Shown here: positions 44,211 to 57,151 of the stretch, piece by piece | Position numbering within the stretch: the first letter of the stretch is position 1 | How the letters are laid out: each line of letters opens with the position of its first letter | Assembly (NCBI GenBank): GCA_907163375.1 | Contig: CAJQUW010001866.1 | Coordinates: 1,116,001-1,180,000, forward strand | Origin: Prostheceraeus crozeri | Taxonomy: Eukaryota > Platyhelminthes > Polycladida > Euryleptidae | Length of the DNA stretch: 64,000 nucleotides | Reading direction: 5' to 3' | The notes under the pieces: generated by a model | What the model saw: only the letters and a program-made list of their open reading frames with translations | What the model was told of the DNA's origin: nothing | Databases searched by the model: none | Program-made: the position numbers and the translations under genes

Positions 44211-46089
44211 ATGCTTGCTACCAAATGCTTTATTTCCTTTCATCTGGTTGCGCTTTTACTGCTTACCAGATGTTTCTTCTTCATCTAGTCGCATAACAGT
44301 TGCATATTACTTTTGACTGCGTTATAAGTAGTAAGATATTAATATTTATGAGTCAAACTTACAAAATTGAAATCGATTATACTACACGGAAGTCTAAGAG
44401 ATTTTAATAAATAATTAGTAAGTGACATATATGAAGTAAAACAACTGTTTTTCAGTTCATTTGTAAGTAGCAGGATTGAAACAAGCCGCCGGCCGGTTTT
44501 AGTAACGCCGTCCCCGGCCGCAAATTTTGAAGACCGGCAGGCCGGTTAATTTAACTAGACCTATGCCGACCTTTGACGACATTTAGTCCAGAAAAATTTG
44601 CTTAGTTAATCATTGCAACATTAAGAGCATGTAAATGTAACACAATTTGAGAGTATCTGCACGCATGTTTTGTAATATAAAGATTGTCAACTTCTTTAAA
44701 CAGTTAAAAAAATGATTGCTGCCAGCTTTCAAACCCTACTTTATATCAAATAAAGTTTTCAGAATCATGTATTGTAGCCTGCATGAATTTTGGAAGCATT
44801 GTGTGTTCCTCAGCCTATCTACTGGAAAATTATTCCAGATGTTGAATAATTTTGGGACAAAGTTAATATCAAAATAAATTATTGATTATATATATTAATA
44901 TTAAAGATACATTCCCCAGTCACCACATGGGATAGTTTATAAAACACGTGGAACTTAGAGATGCAATGAGCAATGGATTCCAATGCAATTTAGGGCCTAC
45001 TACTCGAACATTTGACAGTGGATTGTGGATAATTGCTTGATAGGCTAACTGTGCGCAATAAATTTTGATCGAAGTCGTTTGTACACAGTAACAATCCCTC
45101 TCGGTCTTGGGACACTCACTGACATGAAAAATTGGTGACAAGTTTGGCGAGCTCATTGCTTCAGACTATTATGGGTCAGCTCGCGGTCATCAATGTAAAC
45201 TCAAAAGATATGAATCTAAACTGTAGTGGAGAGAGTTCTCATTTGACGTCGCAGATCACTAGAATTCTTTCACAAGTTAAGAAGCAAATCTTTAAATGAA
45301 GTTTCCACGTCACAGACAAAACATTTCGTAACATCAGCACTCAGTCAGTGAATAGATAGTTCATCTCAGAACCTAAATCGCTAGAAAAACTTTTGTTATA
45401 TTAGAACTTAGAATTTATAGATCGCTTAAAGCTTTCTTGTAAATTTGAGATATTGATATACGCATATATTATTAATGTATCAATGATATTGTGACATCAA
45501 TGCCCATTTCGGTCATTATTTTGATTGTCTGTTTTTAATTTGCTTGGCTTTGAAAATACAGGTAACATTAAAAAAACTATAAAGCAGGCCTACAACTCTT
45601 TAGTTTAGCAAATAAGTAATGACGCGTCTTACTCATCGCACAAAGCATGATATAATAGTGCGAATAATTACATGGTATGATATTTCATTGTAATAGGTAA
45701 CTCTCGCTTAATCGGAGTAACGGATGACCTGACATCCATGCATTTCACGTATGCTGTGTGAAAATTGAATAATGTCTAATGGCACAAGTTGACCAAGCAA
45801 TGTCTGATGATCAAAGCCCTAACCAACCGGTATACAGTGTCGACAGCCGGTTCCAACCGTGATAAGTAGTATTCAATATAAACTAAATATGATAAATTTC
45901 AGTGAAATTTAAGACCATGGCTCCCAGATGATCTGGAAATTACGAAACAGACAATCGGGTTTCATTCAGACGGTCGTTACCAGATAGACGCGGTCTGGTA
46001 GCCAAAAAGGCCGAACCATTTTCATTTGGGAAGAAATGTTAGAATGTTGGCGAAATTTGTTTCATGTGGTAGCTGACGGTTTGCAGTGC
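44211..46089. repeat. Dispersed repeat copy 2, interrupted by a hAT-type element
   Basis: Left part (44,211-44,470) and right part (45,862-46,089) align with the continuous copy at 7,647-8,489. It starts 17 bases after the GPCR splice donor and so would lie in the intron. Confidence 0.78.
44471..45861. mobile_element. hAT-type non-autonomous element (1,391 bp)
   Basis: Inserted in the dispersed repeat. Ends CAGGATTGAAAC (left) and CACGGTTGGAAC (right, opposite strand). The flanking 8 bp are GTAAGTAG (44,463-44,470) and ATAAGTAG (45,862-45,869), one mismatch. An unoccupied paralogous site is seen near 8,240. Subterminal DNA is CCGG-rich (CCGCCGGCCGG, GACCGGCAGGCCGG, ACCGGTATACAG), as in the 757-bp element at 22.4 kb. 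No transposase ORF recognised. Confidence 0.82.
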
Positions 46090-46596
46090 AATGTAGCTTA
46101 ATGTTGCTGTAATGTAAAGCAGGGTACTCATTGAATGCCGATCTAATTTACCGGCGGGGCGATTTGGCCATTTTCGTATTTTTTGCAGTGGACCCGGTAG
46201 GATAATCCAAAAAGAAAGCCAATCATATTCGTAGCGAATAAATAGTACTGTTGTACCTTTTGTTATTCTCGCATTGTACATCGCTTTCGCAGCTAAAATC
46301 AGCCAGCCTTCGTACTCTACACTCACAGTGTACCTGCTATCTCCTTCTTCCGATTCTTTTTTCTTCATAGTTCCATATTCCAGTCCCGTATCTTCTCCAT
46401 ATATTTCTTCTTCCTTGTCTTCTTTTTCTACAAATTTCCTCCTCAACTTTTTCGCAAATTTCGCTATTTTAGCAAGAATTACGATAAATCTACCGCTTGA
46501 TGGACGTGAGTGAATCATGCAGCCAGCAAGGCCTATCGATATGGGACAACCGATTGAGAGTATTATTCCATCGAATGACATGCGTGTTTGAGTCAA
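46039..46596 (-). CDS. Unrecognised 185-codon ORF, doubtful
   Basis: Starts MTQTRMSFDGIILSIGCPIS. It holds a hydrophobic N-terminal stretch, a basic segment (KIAKFAKKLRRKF), an acidic run (EKEDKEEEIYGED), and weakly hydrophobic parts later. The last 17 or so codons lie in the dispersed repeat ending at 46,089, so the natural 3' end, if any, is not here. It is antisense to the presumed GPCR intron. I do not recognise a family. It could be an exon of an unrelated gene or chance. Confidence 0.2.
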   Translation of the reverse strand: MTQTRMSFDGIILSIGCPISIGLAGCMIHSRPSSGRFIVILAKIAKFAKKLRRKFVEKEDKEEEIYGEDTGLEYGTMKKKESEEGDSRYTVSVEYEGWLILAAKAMYNARITKGTTVLFIRYEYDWLSFWIILPGPLQKIRKWPNRPAGKLDRHSMSTLLYITATLSYIALQTVSYHMKQISPTF

Positions 46597-46599
46597 AAT

Positions 46600-47927
46600 T
46601 TTCAGTTGGAGAGGTAGGAAATTGGACGGAAATTGTCAAGGTCGATGATAGAACGAGGACGTCCCATTTGGTCATAATTTTGTGCATGCTAGACAGATTG
46701 AGAACGGCCATGGGGCCCGAGAACATGGAGGGAACAAACCGACCACCACGCGTACGCAGTCAGCTTAGTTGAGACCACTCAACAGGGGATCTGATGATCG
46801 GGAGTGTGCGCACTCCAAGCTGGCAGAAGCGGGTGGAGAAGCCACCACTCAAGAATAAACACAACATGACGGTGTCCTGTTAAGCTTGAGAGACACATTG
46901 ACTTCAGTTTCGTTCGCCCATGAACTGGCTACGAAATCTGAAAAGTATTCTATCGAATTCCGCGCTGTTTATCATGCCTCATAACTAAATTATCCTCCCA
47001 CAACCAGAGAGGGCCTCAAGCAAGGCAGCATTCTCAGTCTCTCTTCATCTCTGCCCAATTGAAACTGCCATTTTTTACTCGTCCCTCTACACTGTTGAAC
47101 TTTCCCAAATGCTAATTTCTAAATTCGTAGCGTCCTTGGGGACGGCTCTGACACACTGCCATTTAAAAAACAGACGTTTAATAATAACAACCTCCAGACT
47201 GCCTATATATTATCATGTGACCGATCTCCGCTATTTACTAATACTTTGCGATTATTGACAATCGACTGACAATGACGGATTTGTGAATCCCTCAAGGATT
47301 TTATAATGTCGAAGAGTGCTCTCGAAGGAGAAAAGTTTCACTATCAACTGGTCTAGAATAAACTGGTGAAAATTTATTTCCGCAGACTGTGTTATTTATT
47401 AATATGATGTTTGTCATATGTCAGCGGTAAAAATTAAAGAGAAGATAAAGTCAGCGTGATCTTTCACCTGGTATGATCAAGGTGTAGCGAGGAATGTTGA
47501 TTGACAATGTTCAAAAAACCTACAAGAATATACGAATAAGGCTCACCATGGTAGAGAAAGCTGCCAATCACATTACTTTTGTGCACACAATAAAAGCTTC
47601 TCTAACTTAATGTACATTTTAGACGCCTTATACATGAAGTAGCTTTTCTAAATGATAAAACTATTAATATTGAAAGTTTATTCTTACATAAGGCTGAATC
47701 GAAATCAAATTTTCCATTGTATTAGGGATATGTAGAAGTCACACGTAACAATAACCCCTAAGTCTTCATCATTATAGCAAATACCTATACTGGTAGGATG
47801 CGGTGCCCGAAATTGCACAAACAATCAACAGATTTCCTTAAATGCCACTTAATTAAATGGTTTAACCCCGTCATATAAGCAAAGACTAATTCAAAACGAT
47901 ACACACGCTGTAACTTAGTAAGTGGGC
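46600..47927. other. No gene recognised
   Basis: Nothing supported. Confidence 0.4.
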
Positions 47928-48106
47928 AAAAAGGAATTTTTAATACCTTACAGAGATTGGGTAAACAGTCATGCGTCGCTTGCGGATTGCTGTGAATTCT
48001 ATCAAAATGCTTCGATTACCACGATTCCTTCAGATTCGAAGAATTCAGATCATTGAGCAAACGTTTTCTCCATAATGGTGGTCCTTCCAATCATTATTAA
48101 AGAAGA
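47928..48106. repeat. Repeat family C, copy 1
   Basis: Aligns at about 80% with the reverse complement of 56,605-56,802: AAGTGGGCAAAAAGGAATTT, TTAATACCTT, GCGTCGCTTGCG, TTCCTTCAGATTCGAAGAAT, TCAGATCATTG. Fragments also at about 36,940 and 40,955. No ends or coding recognised. Confidence 0.78.
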
Positions 48107-49385
48107 TAGCATCCCCACGAAAATTGGTTCACCTGATGATTTCACTAACCTCTTCTCGGCATTCCCGACTTCATATACTGAATGAAGATAGACAGCGATG
48201 TGTGCTTAGTGTGTCCGAAGTGATATTACAACACTCACGCCACTCACCGGCTAGTCCCCGAATGCCAAAAGTCGGCAGACAGCTCATTGATTGAGTGTGT
48301 GTCATTTGCGATAGTGCATGTATTTGATGTACGACACATCCCTAATAGGAACACTGAAGGAGCAGAGCCTAGTTGTCTAATTCTGTGGGTTTAGCTTAGA
48401 AATGAGTGCATATTACGTTAGCGTGTGTTTTGTAGAATAATAGCATTAATTTAGAGACAAAATCCAACGTACGTCATCGATATTGAAACATCATATTTGT
48501 ATCAGACATCATTCAATTTCCTCGCGAAACAGCAAAACAGTAGCACCAAATCTTGTGGGAAATCCTATAAATGCAACCATACTTGACTCTGAAGCGCATG
48601 ACATGAAATTCATGGCACAACATGCATGTATGTAGGAAATGAACTTTCTATTGTTCGAATTTAACTTCGCTTCTTCTCGCATCTTCATAATATAAATGGC
48701 ATTTCAAAATTCAAAGTCACCAACTTTAGCAAGTTCTAAATTCTGAAATTTTCCAAATTTTGGCTCTGATTCTCTTTAAAAATTTTCCGCAATAATTCAT
48801 GCATTTCACTTTCTAGTGGGCTAAATCCAATGATTTCTGGTGAGCTGTTTAGAATTGCGTTGACAATAAAATTCACATAGGCACAGGTTGAGCAGATATA
48901 ATGTTATGATGCACAATGCTACAAGGGAGCTAAACAGCATGAAAAAATTGTTCAAAAATGGATGCCTTGAGTTTATATAGGAATTTGTCAGTAGATGGCT
49001 TTGATAAATTATTTGTTTTCATCATTTATCACATGAAAGCGTCTCTAAACAATAATGGGAGTATGTCTCATTGCTTTAGGATAGATCCAAGATGTTCTGA
49101 ATACAACTGAAAAAGCAAAATTAAAAATAATGTGTTATTATCATACTTGTGATAAACTGTCAATTCCTTAACTTTTGAATCGCTATGTGTAGCACAAAAC
49201 GGACAACATTGCTTATAAAGCTATTGAGTAGTATTAATAGTTTGCTGCAATTTTTTCAAATAATAATAATAGAAATGGTGTATTTGTTCATTCATATGTA
49301 TTCACACTATTCATACCATTCATGTATTAAATAGTTGCTTGAATTAATTGTTGAAATCGTGAGGAATATATCCATTTCCACGGTC
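48107..49385. other. No gene recognised
   Basis: AT-rich, nothing supported. Confidence 0.4.
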
Positions 49386-49389
49386 TCTG

Positions 49390-49600
49390 ATGCTTAAGAA
49401 GACGAGAAAATGTAGAACGAGAAAGGATGAGAAGAAAAGACTAATGAGATGAACAAGGAAAATGGAAGGATAGTAAGAGTCTTAAGTGATTGGAAAAGAA
49501 GAAAAGGAAAGTACTCAATAGAATAAAGAAGAGGACAGAAAGGAGAGAGGAAAACGAATAAGGAAGAGAAAGAAAAATAGAAAGAAAAGACGAGGAAGAA
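49390..49600. repeat. Purine-rich (GA) tract
   Basis: The plus strand is strongly A/G-rich with irregular AAGGA, GAGAA and GAAGA words for about 200 bases. It is the strand-complement type of the pyrimidine tracts at 11.7-13.5 kb. Confidence 0.8.
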
Positions 49601-50182
49601 TTACTGCATATTGCTGGCTATATTACTTCCGATTGCAACTCTGTCTTGCATCTTGCATCGCTTGTACTGCATTTCATAACACACGCTACATTTCGTTTTG
49701 ACTGACTTGTTGATTAATTCACACAAGAATGTTGCAGAAAGATAATTATTTGCATTAATGGATGGAAATTTCTAACTGTTTCCGTGTTGTCTTCATTATC
49801 AAAATAGCATGCACTGTAACAGTTAGAGAGATACGGAGTCGAGAAATGTTGATTCACTCATTTTCGAACGAAAACCAAAAACTTTCGTATCAGGTGTACA
49901 GAGAATCAGTTTCCTTGATAAATATTTGATGATATCGCGACTGGATACACAAACAAGCAATGTAAACAGACAAGTGTGAAGCATCGATTGGGAGATGGAC
50001 CATCAGATGGAAGCAAATCCTTTTGAAATAGAAATGTCGTGACAGAAGCCTTATTAGTTTAAGAATTACGAAAATCACTCATGGCATTTGAATTTTAGCA
50101 TCTTCTACTACTGTATTGGTGAATAAAATTGAAGAGCTTCGGATTTACCCAATCATACCGTAGAGTAAGAAGTATATTAATT
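49601..50182. other. No gene recognised
   Basis: Nothing supported. Confidence 0.4.
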
Positions 50183-50619
50183 AGCTAGAGTAGCAACCCA
50201 GCAATAATTAAATCCCCAGTCTGCATACAGTTTCGATTTTATTAAATGAACTCGAGTTGAGACCCAGTACCACATGTGAGACTTTAAAATATGCAAATGG
50301 GTCCACATTCTTGGAATCAAGAAATGACGCATGAATTTAATAAATCAGAAAAGTATGCCGATGAAAATTGAATTATAAGCTTGAAATTTCATCCAAGATC
50401 TCAACTTTGAGATCTCAACTTTTCTATGAAGACTTGCATTATCATGTGGTTCATGATATTTCCTTGATAATCAACTCAAATTCCGCTTAATTAAGACACC
50501 TGCTAGTATATGTCCATTCCTTTTAATATTCAACAAGTTTCATACTACTTACACGCTCGTATAGTGGTTTGCAAAAATTTTGCTTTGTAGCTTCCTAAAA
50601 AATATGGCACACTCTATCT
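50183..50619. mobile_element. GGTAGAGTG-ended transposon, copy C
   Basis: Both ends are recognisable but mutated (AGCTAGAGTAGCAACCC at left, GCACACTCTATCT at right). It aligns with 9,212-9,992 but lacks about 260 bases of its left-central part. It contains a local duplication GATCTCAACTTTGAGATCTC near 50,395-50,425. Non-coding. Confidence 0.72.
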
Positions 50620-51289
50620 TTCATATACTTACTCTATGTACCCACGTTTCCTCTTACTCATCTGCCCAGATTTCAAATGGGCAATAATCTTGGTTTAATT
50701 CACTCGAAGTGGTACTGGAATGACGCTGTCCTTACCCACTAATTGTGGTGCTGTTTTATTATTATCATGAGATGAGGCAACTGGAGCAAACCAAATGTGA
50801 TGAACTTTTATTCACAATGAGACTATAACACACTGCAAGTATTAGTATCATTTTTGAATGATATAACGGCAGCATGCCAGCAGTCGTCGCATTTTTCATT
50901 AAAAATGAAGGATGGCGTTTGATATTTTAGACACAGCAAGAAACAGTGGTTTTCTTGAAATGCAAGATATAGAGTGGGAAGATGTCCTAAGACTTGAATA
51001 ATTTAAGCACAAGAATTCCTTGGCAGCCGTGGAAGCTGTGCGGAGACCATAATACCGGTTATCGCGTTTCATATTCAAAGTCCTTGTATTCGACTGAAAA
51101 TCAGTCGTAGAACTGAATTTTGATTAAGCAATCATTCCAGCCACGCAAGTCTTCATACATGCATGCATAAAAAATCAAATGTGTGCAGAAGAGATATGAA
51201 GAGCACATGTTCGACAATGTGTACATAGTCTCGACTGTACTGTTTTTTAGAACCGTAGAAATCCGACACTCTATAAAATAAAATACTAG
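50620..51289. other. No gene recognised
   Basis: Nothing supported. Confidence 0.4.
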
Positions 51290-51415
51290 AAGTGTGAGGG
51301 AAATTGAAATCAATAGTGCGTCATGTAAATGTGTTGTCATGACAACGGCACCTAAACGATGGCGGCTTCCAGTGTCTGACAATAGGAATATCAGGAATAG
51401 GCTTATCAGTGCAGT
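51290..51415. repeat. Dispersed repeat with GTCATGACAAC core, inverted copy
   Basis: The reverse complement aligns with 8,484-8,600, with about 65% identity and a conserved GCCATCG and GTTGTCATGACAAC core. Frames on both strands give CVVMTT-like peptides because the core is palindromic. Confidence 0.55.
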
Positions 51416-54400
51416 AAATATTCACAGTTTTCATCATTTCTCTTTATATATAAAAGCCTTTGATAAAACAACTTACAATAAATCGCCATGCGGCAAGAAT
51501 CTGAAACTGTTGCATGTTTCAGCAATTTCATTCTTCTTAAGATCTAGCAACATTGATCTACATCGGTGTTTAAAAGATCGGCTGGGTATTGAAGCTTCCA
51601 TCGTCCGACAATAGGCGCAGGTTGCTGTAGAAACGCTTTTATTAGAAGAGAGCAACCTAGATATTTACTTGGTAGCACGAAAAAGCAAATTTCGAAATGC
51701 TGCATACAATTTTTGTGTTGTAGAACTGACATGCACTTCTCACACGAAACTGTTCCGAGAACTCCAAGTTGTGTTCTCGAATCTTGCACCTATGTAAACT
51801 CTCTCGCCTTGTGATACTGACGTTCATCAATTTCATTAGAGTCGGAGAATTCATCGTGCGTCGATATTGTTGAAGATTCTTTACTCCTGTCGTAGCACTT
51901 TAGTCAGATCTGACTTTTCAATCAATGAAGCAATGTTACTATGATACTAGAAGTAAAAGTGCATTATCTATTCATGCCTCTTTTCAACATCTTTCTTGCA
52001 ATTCTTGTTTCAATATACATGTAAACGTAAAAGATATGTTGATAATTCCTAGAGGTTAGCATAGCATCTTTATGTTAAACTTTAAAATCTTATTTTCGTC
52101 TACAAAGATAGAATTGTGATGTTCATATCGATAAAGCAGATTTTCCAAGTATTTTCTTGTTCGATTGCTAGTGGCTACATAACACTACTTATAAACGCAA
52201 TTGCAACTAATGTGTTTAGTATTTCAGTGAACTTTTTTAAAGGTGCGAACAACGTTTGATGCTTACTTTTATCAATTTTTTCAAAAATGCACAGACAATT
52301 CTCACAGTGCAGATGTTATTTCGACCTCCGAAATCATAGCTATCCGCATGGAACTGAATCTGACTATATGAAATTCTTAGCGGCATTATATACGACTACT
52401 ATGCTGTACATTAAATAAATACACTCAAATTTGCTAATGAATATCAATTATCAAGCCGTTTGCTGCTTCAAGCAATTGATCAACGTATATCAGAATTCTG
52501 TGTGGAGTACAAGGGAAAGCTAATCATTTATTAATTATGAATCACATTCAGCGTTGCCTCAACTGTGCACTTTTTGCTAAGGAACAAATATCGAAGGTGT
52601 TATGAATATCAAACATTAATGGATAAGGGAAAATTTGAAAAAACCTATCAAAATTCGTTTATCCTGTCTTGAAACTTTGTCACTGAGAAGTGAGAGACAG
52701 TCAAAGAGTTTATCAGAGATGAAAGTTTTACTTTTTCCTGCTATTTTCAGCACCAAAGTCAAATTGGAATAAGAAGTCAGTATCACCGTTAGTGATGAAG
52801 TAAACAATATATTCATCGCATCAAGGTCTTTTGGTTATCATGTGTCAAATATAGACTTTTGAAAAGAAGGGCAATTGTCTGTTGATTACGACATCCGTGA
52901 ATTCATGCTGCTCCGTCAATCCGATTAATATCAATTTTTTTGAAAATGCGATTTACAGATTGACGAATATCATTGCAAGTTTGTGGCACAACAGTCGCTT
53001 GCCGGCTTGGTTTTAGACATCAAGGTTTCCAAAGCCAAGTGAAGTTCTTACAAATGCTTGAAATATTACTTACTTTGTGTTGATAAGTAGTCATATAATA
53101 AAACCATCGAGCGGAAAATCAATTTTATTGATTAGAATCTCAAATTTTGAAAGAATATAAAAAATATGAAAGATAGAAGATTTAGCATGTGACCTTTTGA
53201 AATAATGAAACACAACAAGAATGTGCGTTGAAAGTGCTCATAAGCATGAATTGTCACACAGTAACTGTATAAGAAGTCACAGTTCAACGTGTGCTAATTC
53301 AAACTTGGTGTGCTAATTAACTAGCACCCTGAATTGTGAGACTGACAAGCATGACAAGTGCAACTTCTTTGCAAGTGTGATGCAGCCACTGGGATAAATT
53401 GCCTTGTTTGCATGTTGGGACAAACCCACACGCAAATAAATCTATCTCTATGGATGCAGCACATTGAACCGATTTCTATGTAATTGTGGAAACTCTATTA
53501 AAGGTGCCTTCAGGACAAAATTCGTTTATGATTTTATTGTCTTCAAAGCAGGTGTACACATCAGCAGTCACTTATATCCTTATCCGGAACTCTGAAACGA
53601 TTTGGCTAACGGGATATACGTTTGTTTAATGCTCCTGGTGACGTCAGCGGTGATACGCACTACTGTCTGCAGGTGTGACAAAGAATGCTCCTTTCTGCTA
53701 CATGCAGAAATCTTGGGTAGAAAGTCAGTATAATAGTTCTGTGACAAACCAACAAACCAGGGGTGACCGCACAGAAAAACTGTTTAGCTAACAAATCTCA
53801 AACAGTAAGATTCAGCCCTTGAAATTACTTTGCCACTAACAACTCACTATTAGTTAGCCCCAGTTAGACAATAACATTCTGCCTGCCGAAAATTTAGAAA
53901 CAGTTTCAAAAATCATTGGTCACGCGGTCCGATATATATGATTCATACAACTCATTCATCGAAGAAGTTATGTCAGAAAATTGTGGCGAAAATTCGGTTG
54001 CACCACGAGTGCACATTCGATGCGACTTTAAATGCACATTCACGCTATGCACCCTCTCATTTAATGCCTACATATCTACGGACTTGTCCATATTACTATA
54101 TACATTGTTGCCCACCCAATGGATGGAAATCTTTGTAATAATAATTGAGGATCATTTTGTGTGAATCAGAAAGCAAAGATAACTAACAATCCGATTCTAT
54201 GACTAACTCAATTTGTCCTTGTTGCGGTTATCTTAGACCTCCTCGATAACAGATGATTAAATGATGAATAATTCAGACAGAATTTCACTGATATCTAATT
54301 ATTTTGTTTACTTAACTAATGAGCTGAATTAGCTGAGGTTAGATTTTGTTTGTAAATATCGTTGTTATTAGAATAGGCATGTCTAATAACTCCATTGACA

Positions 54401-55912
54401 ATATACGTGTATATCTTCCATTGTTGTTTATTGAAGCATCAGTGTCAGCCTGTTAAAGTCACTTTAATCTTGAATTTGTCTTGACCTTGACCATTTACAG
54501 ATTATGCAATGCTAAAAGAGGAAAATGCTACTGGCGAAACTCAGGCATTTTTTTCAAGTGTTACTGATATAGATTTCCTGACTGGCCAGTGGCATTTTCG
54601 TTTTTTAATGTATCAGTGTTGATGGCTTATAGATGGGTGTGCTGACGAACGGAACTTCACCTTTCAATTTAATAATGTAGCAGAAAATGGAATGTAGAAT
54701 TCTCTCTAAACACTAGTGTCTTCATTTTGTGATCATGATAATCATCACGTAACGAATATTCACTGTCCCATAAATTTGAGCAATAAAACAATTATCCTTC
54801 CATGCCACTAAATCAAGCGGCTCAGTTTTTATGTGAACCTTTAATGCTTTCAATTTGCAAATTAGAATATTGCAATATCTCTTGACCTGCAGATTTGATT
54901 AAACATCAATTACGACATATATCTTAGCCAATTTCAAAACATACCAGCTATCTTACCAACCGCTTAGAAAGCTATGCCGCAAAGTTCATGATTCCTCCAT
55001 GAACTTTAGATAGAACTTTTACAAGCGTTATCAATTATTGGTGTTATCCCAGGGGGATACAGACGTAATCCAATTAATATGATTTAGCGACGGAAGTCAC
55101 AACGATAATCTGATTATTGTCCTACTCAAAGGTCCAATTTAAAGTTAAAGACACTCAAGAAGAAGGGTGTTTTGTCAGACGCTAATCTGGATTATTAGTG
55201 TGACATCTAACGGCTTGAGAGATATTCATTAACCATTCTCACGGCTAGCTGTCTTGAATAAGTTGCAATGATGAGTGCAGACTGGCTTTGAGAGTTGATC
55301 AACTTTTTCAATTTCATTGAAGAAGTGTCTAGACAATGGCTCTTATAAATGCAGGATGAAATAGATGAAGCAATATCTCCGTTACCTTGAAACTCTCCAT
55401 TGCCTTTGTTATTCACCCTGATCAGTCATTGAAAAGTTAATGGTGTGATCACAACTTCTATTGTGAATCTCTTTCATTAAATAACAAATCTGAGGATCAA
55501 TTTTGTGAGCGAAGACGTCAGAATTTCCTCTTTCCGATGGCATATAATCAGCGAAGGGAAATAAACAAATTACAATTTGATTTGACCAACTTTTTGATTT
55601 TATACATATGAATAAGCATGTAATCTTGTGGATTACGTTTGGAATGAAAATGAAATGCAATTGAGCATTATATTAACCTTCCGATTACAGACGATGAATG
55701 TTCAGAATTAACGCGCACAAGTATCAGTAGCAATGTAATCTCCCAGCAGATAGCGAAGTATTTTCCCATTATTTCCAAACACTAAGTTGAGGATTTTTTT
55801 GCATCTAATCAGTTCTTGATGTTGATGCTGCAACCAGCATGCTTCGATGTCTATGTTGAAGCACTGTGGTGATTGATAATTACATGTTTGAAATTAGCAT
55901 GCTTTTGCGTCT
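51416..55912. other. Long region without recognisable gene
   Basis: About 4.5 kb with no exon, RNA gene or repeat partner that I can support. A small imperfect hairpin lies at about 54,520-54,600 (AAAATGCTACTGGCGAAACT against CCTGACTGGCCAGTGGCATTTT inverted). Confidence 0.45.
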
Positions 55913-55920
55913 GCTACTAT

Positions 55921-56175
55921 CATAGAAATATACTGTTTATCTGAAGTTCGCTAGAATGGAAATTGACTCAAGGTCGCGGCACATCCGAGGGAACTAAGTT
56001 GGGGCATGAAGAACCAATTAAAAGCTTCGATTTACTCATGTGACCGATTCTAACCCAATGATACAGACGTTGGCAGGTGCATCTAAGTGAAAATGCGTGC
56101 GATTTATGTGCCGTTATTGTGCATTGCATGAAGCTTAATTTCCATTCTAGAGGTTTCTTGTTGTCAATTTCTATG
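55921..56175. mobile_element. hAT-like MITE, complete copy 2 (255 bp)
   Basis: Ends CATAGAAATATACTG and (opposite strand) CATAGAAATTGACAAC, both leading to CTAGAATGGAAAT. The target duplication GCTACTAT is perfect and 8 bp long (55,913-55,920 and 56,176-56,183). This is the uninterrupted form of the MITE that carries a Tc1 at 2.1-4.0 kb. Confidence 0.88.
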
Positions 56176-56183
56176 GCTACTAT

Positions 56184-56604
56184 AGCATAGACATATTACC
56201 CTCAAAGTGGCAGTAAAAAGTGCCAGATAGCGTTGAACGTAGTCAACTTTGCCTTCACACTTTACTGACCCCCTGAGCATAATATGCTGATGAATCAATG
56301 CATTTCTCTCGATCACCATTCGCTAAATTGTTATTATTGTCTGGTGACCACAGAATTAGACAGGTCGTCTCTTCTTCCGTTTGACTGGAAGGGAAGGATT
56401 GGAACATGAAAAGTCATTGAAATGGCACAATCTCCTGACTAAATACCATAGCAATCGAACAATGAGCAGCCAGTTCAACATTAAACACGCCAAATTGTGC
56501 GAAGTTTCAGTGACTGTTATCAACCGGATCACACAGCAAAGAGATGCAGACGATGTCAAGTTCTGTAGCGAAGTTTGTGAACGTTTTTTCATGCGCCTGC
56601 TAAC
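56184..56604. other. No gene recognised
   Basis: The frame at 56,381-56,611 and its antisense are open but lack motifs. Confidence 0.4.
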
Positions 56605-56802
56605 TTTTTAACAATGATCGCAGGACCCAACATTATTGAGAAAACTTTTGCGCAATGATCTGAATTCTTCGAATCTGAAGGAGTCGTTGCGATCGGAGCA
56701 TTTTGAAGGAACTCAGAGCAATTCGCAAGCGACGCACGACTATTTTTCCTATCTCTGGGCAAGGTATTAAAAATTTCTTTTTGCCCACTTATTAAGTTCC
56801 TG
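56605..56802. repeat. Repeat family C, copy 2 (inverted)
   Basis: The inverted counterpart of 47,928-48,106; see that entry for shared blocks. Confidence 0.78.
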
Positions 56803-57125
56803 CATGTGCCATCTGTTTGAATCAGTTTGCATTTCTAGCAAAGTGATACGATTAAACAATCTAATTCTGTGCTGGTGACGCACAAAGCCTGATTATTGAA
56901 GGCATCCCTTCACTTCCATTGTTTGTCCATTCTTTTCTGACTCATTATGGATCGAAAAGTGTCAGCAATCAAATTCAAAGATATTTAATGCTATAAAGGG
57001 CTGGATAGGAAACAGACGTGTTTTTACCCTGTGTTCAACGAAGCCAGAGAAAATCAGCTGATATTGGATGAATTTGAAAATATTTGTAAGCGAGCAACAC
57101 ATATTCGTTTTCATTGTCTCTTTTT
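56803..57125. other. No gene recognised
   Basis: Spacer before the 3' end of the long LINE; nothing supported. Confidence 0.4.
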
Positions 57126-57132
57126 GATGATT

Positions 57133-57151
57133 AGTAAGTAAGTAAGTAAGT
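57133..57151 (-). repeat. LINE 3' tail, (TTAC)n
   Basis: Plus-strand GTAAGTAAGTAAGTAAGT marks the 3' end of the minus-strand LINE. Microsatellite tails in place of poly(A) are known in the CR1/Jockey group. Confidence 0.8.

Noticed and set aside
43804-44316. 170-codon ORF overlapping the GPCR exon
   Set aside because: It is an out-of-frame shadow; the GPCR frame carries the GN, LAxxD, Cys and DR motifs and splice signals.
46039-46596. A second receptor gene or missing GPCR exon on the minus strand
   Set aside because: No class A motifs, wrong strand, and the end lies in a repeat; listed only as a doubtful ORF.
51294-51614. Conserved small protein shared with 8,338-8,616
   Set aside because: The shared CVVMTT segment arises on both strands from a palindromic repeat core, so it reflects nucleotide repeat similarity.
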